From Ganoderma boninense (lineage: Eukaryota > Basidiomycota > Agaricomycetes > Polyporales > Polyporaceae), in contig CM035309.1 of the NCBI GenBank assembly GCA_002900995.3, forward strand, positions 926,403 through 990,402: a stretch of 64,000 nucleotides of DNA. Direction: 5' to 3'. A model generated the notes under the pieces. That model did no database searches. It saw only the letters and a list, made by a program, of their open reading frames with translations, and was not told where the DNA came from. This document shows, one piece after another, positions 11,789 to 22,248 of the stretch (its first letter is position 1; each line of letters begins with the position of its first letter). Made by a program: the position numbers and the translations under genes.

Positions 11789-14020
11789 TCAACTCTGCAG
11801 GCTAGGCCCCCGGGATGGAGATTGTGGAGCTGGAGGTTGGCCGGATCCTTGTGGCGGAGTTGCGCTACCATTAGCTCGATGGCGGTCCTCGAATAACCGT
11901 CGACCAGATTGGGATGAAACACCCGAGGACGTTCTTGACATGAAGACCATCGAGGCAGCGGGAGACGGGGAGACGTTCATGTATTCGCTCAGACTGAAGG
12001 ACGCGTTGGGTGTGCGAGGTGGTAGGAATGGCTTATTCTGGCTCCCAGACAGAACGGAGGCAGATGGCCGCGGAGAAGAACGGATAGGATGTTGTTGACT
12101 GGCACCGATGGCGGGAGGGAGTAGATGCGGAGATGCTTGGTCGATTGGTGTGGGCGGTGTGACGGTTGGTAACATGGGGACGCCCAAGTTTCCGCTGCCG
12201 CTCAAATGCGACATGTCCTGGACTGTCGACAGTCTCGATAGTACTTGAGAAGATGGAGCGGTTCTCGCCGCTATGGCGCGAGGTGACGCTGGCTCCGTCG
12301 CAACGCTGGACACAGACGCGAAACTGCCGCTCATCTCTCGTGATAGACCCCTCAAGCTACGACCCCCAGCGCCGTCCTCGCTCCCAGACGGGAATAACAC
12401 GCGACCTTTTAGGCCAGAGCCTCCCCCACGGAGATTCCGGTAGGAGGCAGCATCGTGAGCGTCGCGGTCTCGCATACTTGAAGGACGTGCCGGTGACGGG
12501 GAAGTAGCCATGTGGAGGAGTAGATCTGCCGCGGCCGAGTCATCTACGCGGTCACGGGGTGTGGTCTTCGGGGTGCCACCACCCTCATGTCGCAAGCTGC
12601 TGCCTTGTGTTACACTTGACCGACGCGCTAGCCCATGGGACATGGCCGGGGAGGCTTGGGACAACGCAGGGGAATGGGGTGGCGTAGCTGTAGAACGCGT
12701 CGCTCTGGCAAGGCGCGAACGTTGAGATGACGAGGGCACAGGGGTACCACCCCCCGGCGCGGTCCTCGCAGAACTCTGCGCGTATTGTGCGAATGAATGT
12801 GTTGAACCGGGGTCTGAGCCGGCGGATATACTCGATCGAGGCGATCCCGCTGTTGCTGAAATCGAGGGACGCTGCTGATTTAGTAGCAGCGTCGTGAGCG
12901 TTGCCGCCGCCTCCATATCAATCTCTCGCTCCTCCACCGAGTTGGCCGCCTCAAAGCTGCCCTCAGCCGTGACGCGCTGTTTGCCCTTGCCCTTGCCCTT
13001 GCCTTTGCCCTTGCCCGACCCTGGAGCGCTGGTCTTCTCCTTGGCGGCGCGCTTGGACTTTGACTTCCCGTGTGCGTCTGGGGTACGCGTCACCTTGGTC
13101 GGCCGAAGAGGGGAATGGGCGTGTTCGACGGCCTTCTCGGGCGGTGGGACGGGGGGGTCTTCCGGATTGTGAATGGTTCGCGCCCGCTTCGCAGGGGGCG
13201 GCGCCAGTAGAGACGAGAATAAGCTCTGCGCAGCGGAAGCGGTGACGGGTGGTGGCGGAGCCATCGAGCCTTTCCGCGCACCAGAACGCGAGGACTGGCC
13301 TGCTGGGTTACCGGAGGGGCTGCCTGGCTCGTTGAAGTAGTTAGCTACCCGCTTGCCATTCGGGGTGTGCCTCCCCGCTGCGGCGAGCTGGGAATCAAGT
13401 TGGTGTAGCGTGTGACTGGCCGTATTACTCTTAACCTTGAAGTTGGCGTATAAGAGACGGGCGCGAAGGCTCAACGCGAGCTAGATAGGGAAAGAAGAAC
13501 AGGGGTTGTCAGTAAACATGCCCTAACTAGACGGACGGAGGATGGCGATGGACAAATGGGTCGATAGAACACGGGTAAGGTTTGGGTAGCAAGCCTGTAA
13601 AAAAGCTTCCAGGCAAGCATGACTCAAGAGCCGAAGGGACTACGTTACCAGCCCAACAACTATCTCGAGCCCGTGAAAATCGCGTGATAATGGAAGGATT
13701 TCGGGATGCTGACGCGTGTAAAATGCACTAAAAATCCGATGAAATGTGGTAGAAGGGCAATCGCGGCCTTTTCAGACGCGTAAAGGACATCCGGGCGGGG
13801 GGCAGCTCTGCGAGAGAAAAGAGAAAAGAGGTCAGGATGGGGGACATACCTCGCCCAAATGTGCGTCAGCAGTGACTTTCCTAGCTAAAGACTCCCTGTC
13901 TTCAGTATCATTGGGTAGAATACCGTTGGGCATGGCTATGGAGGTGGACGCGGCCGCGGAGGACTGTAGATAGTGAGGCCTGGGTGAAGGGGTTGTTGCA
14001 GAGGAGGAGGGGGTGGCCAT
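11789..14020 (-). CDS. Ser/Pro-rich protein with Whi5/Nrm1-like GTB motif
   Basis: Two-exon minus-strand gene of about 610 residues. Exon 1 starts at 14018-14020 (MATPSSSATTPSP) and ends DTEDRESLARKVTADAHLGE. An intron of about 370 nt (13481-13852, GTATGT..TATCTAG) leads to LALSLRARLLYANFKVKSN and then ASHTLHQLDSQL. This helix (L-x-x-R-L-x-x-A-x-x-K-V, then a short spacer and L-x-x-L/V-x) matches the short GTB motif by which Whi5 and Nrm1 bind G1/S transcription factors. The rest is low-complexity and disordered: a nuclear-looking basic segment, a (GK)n run near 12,970-13,015, and many Ser/Pro sites typical of CDK targets. If correct, it would be a nuclear G1/S repressor comparable to Whi5. 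Only the motif and overall style support this. Stop at 11789-11791. Confidence 0.55.
12970..13016 (-). repeat. GGCAAG hexamer microsatellite coding (Gly-Lys)n
   Basis: On the plus strand this reads as repeated TTGCCC units with one TTGCCT variant. On the coding strand it gives five to six Gly-Lys dipeptides in the Whi5-like protein, likely variable in length between strains. Confidence 0.8.
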
Positions 14021-17000
14021 GGCGGCGGGGCGCGTCGCCAGGAGAGGGAGGAGTGCGGGCGACGTGGTGGCCAGAGAGAGGGAGAATGCGAGGAGCAATG
14101 GACGCGGCGTTGGACCGTGGCTGGGGCGTCGGGGACGTGTGACAGGGAGAGAGACGCGGATGGGCAGACCGCCGCGAGAGCGCGTCGCGTCGAGGGGTAG
14201 CCGGCGCCTCCCGGCCATATTACGTAACTCGCCGCACATTCTCCTGTGCTGCGAGGCGCCCATGCTGTGGACTGGACGCGTTTCAGGGCCGAGGAAGACG
14301 CGCCTCAGACGCGCCCTCCAACCACCGACTGCTCCCCGCCCGCATATGCCAGCTCCCCTCCAAGTCCCGCTCTCCAGCCCAACTTGCCCGCCTCCAGCAA
14401 TGCACGCGCACGGACCACGCCCGGGGTTCCGTCCCTGTTTGGTCCCGTCGTCGTTCATCAGGCCTTCGTTCCAGATCAGTTGACTTCGCGCCGCTGCCGC
14501 TTGCGCGATCCGGTGCCTTCAGACCCTTCCTCATCTGTACCGTCCCTTTTCAGTCCTCCAGCGCACATCCAATCCGCCAAATCCTTCTCATTTCCTTATT
14601 CAGCACTCTGACTCGAAATTCCTGCCCTTCGCCCTCCGCAGACGTGTCGCCTCACTCCTCATACCCAGCCGCCGCAGCCTTCCACAATGGCGGAGATAAA
14701 CCACACTTACCCACCGTCTCGTGTGCATCATGATCCTTGGCTCATCGGTGATGGATTATTCTCGCCCGTGACCGGACAATGGCTGACAAAACGCTCGACA
14801 CCGTGCTCTCACGCTGACAGCGACACCACGTCGTGCAAACATCCGATAGGCATACTTACCACTAACCACGCTGCATGCTAATGCTCACCCAGGTCCCAGC
14901 ATACGCCAAACCATCTCAGGTGTCTCTCAACCTGTCTCAGCCAATGGCAAGGGCGTGCCTACGTCCGCAGTTACGCGCAGGTTACGGGTCTCTAAGAACA
15001 CAGGGTGCACACCTCGGCTGAGTTAATATAGAGGAGATGAACGGATTCTCATGGCTGCTTCGTGGAAGCCAACTGTGCGTTCTCATCACCTCGACGTCTT
15101 CCCTCGGTCGCATTTCCTATCACAGGAGCTTGACATGTTACTTATTGGGCACAGGGCAGCCAATCCTCTTCCCTGCTCAGGCCTATTGTCGTCGCGTTTG
15201 GATCTGCGAAAACCCATAGGTGCTGTACTTATACACCGTCACCATCGATCTACTGGTAGACTCGAGACGCACATCCCTCGCCATTCCATCCATACTTGGG
15301 AACGTCTCCGTACCGACTCCCGCTCGCGTGTACGACCTTCCCAAATGGCCCACATGATCCCTGATACCTTCCCTGTCACACACGCTCACTTCTGGGGTTC
15401 CTTACAGCCCGCTTTCACACAAATTCAGCTGCACTGAGCCGCGGCCCGCAGTCAAGGTTGGTACATTCTTCTACGGTTTGTCGGTCCTCAAGCGTCAGGC
15501 CGAAGGCCCTCCATCCTTGCTCGCATCACCTCTATCTGCTGTAGGGTTGGTCAGGCATTCACTCTAACTCCATACCGTGCTATTTCTGCGCCTACCTAGG
15601 AAAGCTTTACGCGCAATTCTACATGAAAAAAAAACAGCACGGCGTTAGCTCGGCGTCCATGGGTAGACCTGGGCTGCCGCGCTCCGTCTACTGGTAGGAC
15701 GTGGGTACCTGCCGCACTACACGCATCATATCGCCGCGTCCATCGCATCGGCGATTGCTCCGAGTATTCCATGCCTCCCGTCACGATTCAGACGTCGCTG
15801 AACAGACAATGTCACAGCATTTGCAACGCTCGGACAGTCCCGTCGCCCTGGGACCTCCCCACCACTCCGCCGGTAATGTCTCCGGTCCGAACTTCCAAGA
15901 TACCTGCTCTACATGCAGTACATGCCCGCACCGTTGCCGAGTGTGAATCAGTGCCTGTAAGTACACAATTCGCTCTTGACTCAACCACCATGTGCTTCCG
16001 ACCCATCGCTGACTGAACAGAACTGCGCATATAGTTCGCTTCTATTCACGACTCGGAGGCCTGGACTCCGTACAGTGCCTTGAACCCACGGAACGCCAAC
16101 CTCAAACCTCTGAATCTCAATGATTCTCCGCTGTTGGCCGGCGGCGGGTGTTCTTCGAGCCTCCCCGCAAGCTGTTCATCCCCGGTGTTGATCGCCGTTC
16201 CATGACTCAGGTGGCTGTGGTCGCTTGACTCTTGTCCCTACAGTCACCAGATGGGCGACTCACGCAGGCTCTTCCCGTCAAGCGAACAGAGGGCATCCCG
16301 CCATTGCTTGGGGCGCTGTCTAGTCCGGCCGTTCAACGTGACAAGAGATGGCTGAAAATACTACAGGTCCAAGTTGACGGCAGGGTGTGCCAGTGGCACC
16401 CAGCACAGACGACGAAGGAATGTCTTACCCAACTGCAGCCTCGACTCGAGAGACTTGGCCGCGCCCCAATGGTTGCAGTCCCTCCTATAAAACTGTACCC
16501 ATCTCTTCTGCATCCCTTCAGATCAAGCACAACGTATCCACTTCCACAGCTAGCTGAGGACTGGTCCAACCGAACTGGTTCAATTCCAAATTATGGATCT
16601 CGATCTCCAGTGGCACTCGGTGGCGCTGGCGATGTGGTATAACCACAACCTTTGGTTTCGGTGGGTCTTTCGATGTGTATTCCCGCAAAATTATAGAGGA
16701 AAATTAACATGGTGGCGATAGCCTGGCTGTGAATGCAGAGTCGTTTCATACTCCAGACATATATTGCTGGAATGCACTAAATGGCGGCGCTCGCCGCCAC
16801 AGCACAGATGTCCTTCACCGCCGCCGAGAGCTCGTTCAAGCTCGGGGCTAATGGGAAACCGCTTCGAACACGCTCAAATAGCGACTATGTGTCCGAGAAG
16901 TATCACGGCTATGTTGCACAACTATTTCGTTCGTAGAGCAGCCTCACTGAGGCTCATTGAGGCCCCGAAACGTTACAGTCTTTCCCTGCGAACGCAAGGG

Positions 17001-17675
17001 AGGATGCTAACATGTGGTCTTGGTCACGGTCTCAAGCTCTCCCTCGTGCGTCGTTCTATGACGTCATGCAACTTGGTCGTCCTCAAAATGTTCTGGATAA
17101 ATATTCATTCAGTCGTCGTCAAATACATCCCTTGACGGGAGCGCCTCTTCGCAGACCAGTGCACTATGGCTTTCTAGGAAATATTGTTGGTATAAATTTC
17201 TCGTTCACCCAGTTAACGAAGCCTGCAGCTGCTTCAATCAAGTTACCAGGTAATCGTGTGCGATCCCTTGTAGTCAAGTACCCCAGTTCGCACAATATTC
17301 TACTAATAAGCGTTCAATGTAAAGCATAGGATCTAGATAACAATACTGCGCGAATCGAAACTGCTACTACCCTACAAACTCACGTCGAGAAGAGTAGAGA
17401 TGTTTCTGGTTGAACATATTTTCCAAATGCAGATGGCCACACAAGTGGGCGCCTAGATGTCCCAGCCTCATCGCAAACTAGGCGCCTAACACATCTTCGA
17501 TCCGACGACACACTGCGGCCGCCCTTCGTCTGCGCTGTCCTCTCTTGTCATCTGGACTGCCCCACTCGTTACCATTTTCTGGATATTGGCTCACCTGGGA
17601 CCCCATATCTGTCGCTTCTCGCCGAGAACGACCGACCTTTTGTTTATTAAGTAACACCAATACCATCAGACCGCC
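14021..17675. other. Gene-poor region, no gene recognised
   Basis: About 3.6 kb between the divergent 5' ends of the Whi5-like gene and TMA46. Reading frames are short (60-160 codons), with no recognisable domain and no exon chain. The part next to 14,020-14,680 is probably 5' leader and promoter. The centre (15-17 kb) is pyrimidine-rich on the plus strand with scattered stops. No transposon ends were noticed. Confidence 0.55.
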
Positions 17676-19189
17676 ATGCCTCCCAAGAAGCAGCAGCAGG
17701 CGAGCGGGAGCTCAAAGTCCAAGGAGGATAAGGTATGCAACCACGCCGGAAATCAGGTTTCGAAGCAGAGGTCGCTGATACACCACCCTTCCTAGACCTT
17801 CGGTATGAAGAATGTCAGTACACTCTCTCCCATACCTCCGCCGCCCAAGCATGCAGCCGCATCCTAACCCAATCCCGCCCTGCCCCCTCCTCCCCCTGTG
17901 TTCCCATAGAAAAACCGCTCGGCGAAGGTGCAGAAGGAGGTGGCCGCGATCCAGAAGCAGCAGGCGTTGGCGGGCAAGTCGCGCGCGACGCTGGAAAAGG
18001 AGAAGGAGAAGGCGATGCGCGAGAAGGCGAAGCTGGAGGAGGAGAAGCGCAAGAAGGAGGAGGCGGCGCTGTTCAAGCCCGTGCAGACGCAGAAGGTGCC
18101 GTTCGGCGTCGACCCGAAGACGGTGCTCTGCGTGTTCTACAAGGCGGGGACGTGCGACAAGGGCGCAAAGTGCAAGTTCAGCCACGACAAGGACGTCGAG
18201 CGCAAGGTCGAGAAGAAGAACCTGTACGAGGACAGCCGGGAGGCGAAGATGACAGGTGCGTGGTCGTCGCGGTCTTCGGAGCCTGCGGAGGGCGGGGAGA
18301 TTGAGGGACGGGATAGACACGATGGAGAACTGGGACGAGGAGAAGCTTCGGACGGTCGTCTTGTCGAAGGGCGGGAATCCTCGGACAACGACGGATGTGA
18401 GTGCAATCCTGTTACCGTCGTTGTCCCGTAAGTCAATGCCCCCGTCTCCGTCCCTAGATTGTCTGCAAGTACTTCATCCAAGCGATCGAAACCGAGAAGT
18501 ACGGGTGGTTCTGGGAGTGTCCGAACGGCGAGAACTGCCACTACCGGCACGCCTTGCCACCAGGCTTCGTGCTCAAGTCGCAGAAGAAGGCGTTGGAGGA
18601 CGCGGAAAAGGCCAATGCGATCAGTCTGGAAGAGTTCCTCGAGGTCGAGGTATGATCGTCTCCTGCTTCGCCCGTCCGCCCACGGAAACTTACCTACTGT
18701 CCGGCAGCGCCACAAACTGGGCACGAATCTCACGCCGGTCACACCGGAGACGTTCGCAAAGTGGAAGCGGACGCGGATGGACAAGAAACTCGCCGAGGAG
18801 GAGGCGCTCAGGAAGGCGAAGGACGAGAAACACGCTGCCGGAAAGAACAGTGGTATGAGCGGAAGGGATCTCGTGCGTCACTTTCCTCTGTCGATCTCGT
18901 TCCGTGCCTCTCCTCCCTGCCCATCCCATCGCGCGTCCCTCCCTATTTCCGATCTTGCGTTCCGAGAGGCTAACGTAGCGCTACGACCTGTCAGTTCACG
19001 TACAACCCCGAGTGGTTCGAGGACGAAGAGGAGCCAGACGAGGACGACTGGGATCTCGCGAAGTATCGGAAGGAGAAGGAGGACGAGGACCTGGCGGCCG
19101 AGGAGGAGCGAATCCGGAGCCTCCAGCTCGGAGGAGGTTATTCGGAAGTCGCGGCCGACGACGCGGATGGTGGCACGTCAGCGAACTGA
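17676..19189 (+). CDS. TMA46: Translation-machinery-associated CCCH zinc-finger protein Tma46 (ZC3H15/DFRP1 family)
   Basis: Orthologue of yeast Tma46 and human ZC3H15/DFRP1, the partner that stabilises the ribosome-associated GTPase Rbg1/DRG1. Start ATG at 17676 ([11 protein letters not shown]). The basic coiled segment [20 protein letters not shown] follows. The first CCCH finger is [19 protein letters not shown] and the second runs from [11 protein letters not shown] to [11 protein letters not shown], followed by [16 protein letters not shown]. The C-terminal DFRP region includes [20 protein letters not shown] and [20 protein letters not shown], ending in an acidic tail and TGA at 19187-19189. 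Several short introns split it: after the first 19 codons, after a tiny exon TFGMKN, and near 18,257, 18,397, 18,650 and 18,870. Cytoplasmic, polysome-associated. It is convergent with CWC2, 139 nt away. Confidence 0.93.
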
Positions 19190-19328
19190 GCAATCGTCGA
19201 GACGGCGGGGCTATCATCCACACCAAGACAATTCTCATGGAGTTCGCATCACGCATCACGCGCAACACATTGCATGTATCACCACATTATATGTCCAATG
19301 CCACAACACCCATATGTATGCTACACAA

Positions 19329-20602
19329 TCAGTCATCCTCGTCGCTCGCGTAGTCCCCGAGACCTAGCCCACCTGACGGGGGTAGAGGAGCAGCCTTCGC
19401 GGGAACAGCAGCAGGTCGAATACCGTTCTTCCGGCGGATCTCAGCGAAATACTTGAGGCCTTCCATAGCGTCCGCGCTGAGGATGCCTGTCCTCTGTTCA
19501 GGTTGAGGTTCCGGTTCGGGTGGTGGAGAGATCTCAGCCTCATCCGCCTCCTCCTCTTCCGTGAGCCTCAACCGCTTTGCGCCCCGGTCATCCTGTTCGT
19601 CTGCATAGTCGTCCGGATTGTACTCCTCTCCGTCCTCCAATGCACGCATGGAGCGCATGGCATCGACGATCCGGGGATCCATCTTCGACTGTATCGCCTC
19701 CCGACCAAGGTCCTCGAGTCGTCGCTTTTCCGCAACTTTGGAGGTAGGGTTCGGGTCCTCGGTCGCCCAACGGACGTTGAGAATCTCGTCGTTGTCCAGC
19801 GATTGGCACGCCATGGACTCTTTTGCGAACTGCGCATTGAACTCTGAAACGTACGTCACGAACGCGACGCTGCGATATTGGAGGACGCGGACTATGTGTC
19901 ATTTGCGTATTACGATTAGCGAACGCCCAGAATGAACGAGGGGAAGAGACGCACTCTTTTCAATCTCACCCCACTCCTTGAAATGTCTTCGCACGACCTC
20001 CTCCGTCTCCGGACCGGTGCCAGTCTCCTTTATCCGGCCAATATAGAGCGTGCGGTTTTGCCGCTGGAAGCTGCCCACACCGCCCATGTCGTCTCGGTAG
20101 TCCGCAAACTTGTCTCGGGCAAAGCAGTCCTTCGAGGTGTCGGGGAGCGCCGTGGATGCGTCAGGTAGCATATGGCGGTACTCGCATTCCCAGCCATACG
20201 GGCAGCAGCCACGGGCGAAGAAGAGACAGCAGTACTTGACTCCGGTGGTGTTTGCGCGAGTCAAGCCAGCATCCCGCTTGATGCTACAGCGTGTCTGGGA
20301 TTTGGTTTTGCTGTAAGAAACGCGTCAGTTTGGTGAGGACTAGACACTCACGAGAACACGCACTTGGAGTAGCTGTCCTCCCGGTCACCACCAGCCCATT
20401 TGTTGTACCAAATGTCTTGAGGAAGGTAAGTAGACGTCGAGACAATCCACAGAAGGAACACGCACTATATTCCTTCCCTGTCTGCGGGGCCTCCTTCTTC
20501 TCGACCTCTCCAGGCTTCACCTGCTTGCGTGCGGGCTTGCACTTCTTTTCCTTCTTCTTTGGAACGGCCACGACCGCAGTTTCTGCTTCTGTCGCACTCA
20601 TG
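19329..20602 (-). CDS. CWC2: Pre-mRNA-splicing factor Cwc2 (RBM22-like)
   Basis: Spliceosomal protein of the Prp19-associated complex that contacts U6 snRNA in the catalytic core. Start at 20602 (MSATEAETAV), then a Lys-rich stretch. After two small introns come DIWYNKWAGGDRED and TRCSIKRDAGLTRA, hallmarks of the Cwc2 Torus domain. The CCCH finger is CCLFFARGCCPYGWECEYRH. The RRM follows: RNP2 is NRTLYIGRI and RNP1 lies in the next exon at YRSVAFVTYV, after an intron near 19,890-19,950. Then comes VRWATEDPNPTSKVAEK, typical of the family, and a fungal C-terminal tail ending GDYASDEDD at 19329-19331. The gene is complete, and all family landmarks are present in order. Confidence 0.94.
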
Positions 20603-22248
20603 TTGGACTGAAAGGATTTCACAGAGAGGTATATGAGGTTGGACGCAAATGTGGAAGGGTGGACGATGAAAGTGGCGGTAATTACTGGCAGTGGCAGCGA
20701 GGGACGTGACACCCGACGGGGTTTGTTTGGACATGTTAGGATGAGAAGCCGGATTACGTGAGCAATTTTCAACGCCCACATCGCGGGCACAGCCTCCGAG
20801 GCTGGTATCCACCGTGAGTCCGTGACAACCTTGAATGGCCTCAGCGTCGACCTCAATACCGACAACGTCATGGGCGCATCTCATTTCCAGCTGTGACTAA
20901 TCTCTTCTTACCTCATTTCTCGACTATGATCCTACCGAGCACGATCTCTCCAAGGCCTCTCATTCCTCCTCCACGTCCCCATGTTCTCCTCTCCTGGTTT
21001 GCAGCAACGCAACCAGAAAACGACAACCGTATCTATCCAAGCGCAGCCAAACCGGATGTAAATACTTATGCGATTTCTTCCCTGCCGAAAGCGGTTTTTT
21101 TACGACTGTGCTTCGTCACGCCTGTATGCTCGGGCATTCCATAGGACAACGGCATTGAGGAAGCAAGGATCGGATGCGAGGGGCGCGTATGTTTCAACTA
21201 CACATGTACACTGCCATACATTTCTGAACGCCTTACCGCAATGAAGCTCCCGACCCCTCAGGAGCCCAATGGTGCTCTTTGGTCTCCTCCCGAACGTTCC
21301 CGATGACGTCTCAAGGTGCGAGAGTGAGGCACAGCTGGCGCTGGGCTTGAGAAGGTTCAAAAAATGCTCCATGACCTCACTCCGAGCAAGTACGAGTGCT
21401 GCGATAGCCACGGAGCCAGATCGCAGGCGCTTCCCGTGGTTTAGGCTCATCCCGAGCTCGGGAGACATAGGGTGAGCGTGCGAGCCAATATGCTACTGCC
21501 CCCAACACTCCTTCAGAAGGTGGAATGTAGTTCGAATATTCAAGATGTGCAGTGGAAGATTTGCTCGGATGAGCAGGCAGGCCGACTCACGACTCACGTC
21601 CACAACGTTGATTCGGACTGCGGAGCAAACCACGCCGGATCTGTAAGAATCATCGTGTGAGTGGTCATACTGAGTCGATTGCGAGCTGATCACGGATCAG
21701 TTCACTCGCGACAGCCAATACCGAAGCTCCGCTTCCCTTCGCCCGCCATGCGCAGGAGAGATCGGCTTCCCACGTGCGAGTCCAGGGCTTCCGAGGCCGC
21801 CCGTGGCGCCCTTGGATCCCGACGGTTTCCTAATTTATCCCTTAGCGCCATCCTCACTCAGAACCTCGGGGCGCGGCGTTCATGCCCGATGCCCAACCCG
21901 ACACAGGAACAGGAACATCCCGCGACGAGTCAAACCACGGAGTGTCTCAACTCTGTTCTTCGAGCATTTCGGAACTCGGACGAAGGACACGTACGTATCC
22001 AGTCGTGACGCTGAACCTGTGTTTTCCTCTCGTCAGGTTCCTCGCGTGCACATCTAGGCTCACGCGTCACGCTCGTCCGAAGGACCAGGTATCCCAGTGA
22101 CTCGGCCCTGGGACGAAGACCCTTCGAGCGCACACCATTCACTCACTCCAGCTATAAAATGGGAACCGGTACCGCTGGAGAAGTGCTCCTCCAAACCTTC
22201 GTAAAATCCCTTCTCCTACCTCCTGTACCCCTGCGTTAACCACTCTCC
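20603..22248. other. Intergenic, no gene recognised
   Basis: About 1.6 kb holding the divergent promoters of CWC2 and the Zn2Cys6 regulator. Only short frames with no domain. An upstream frame continuous with the CWC2 start (to about 20,870) is probably untranslated leader. Confidence 0.55.

Noticed and set aside
14013..14483. Arg-rich plus-strand frame of 156 codons
   Set aside because: Starts at the 5' end of the Whi5-like gene on the other strand; no homology and strong GC-driven composition.
17712..18320. Leu/Arg-rich minus-strand frame of 202 codons
   Set aside because: Antisense shadow of the Lys/Glu-rich coding sequence of TMA46.
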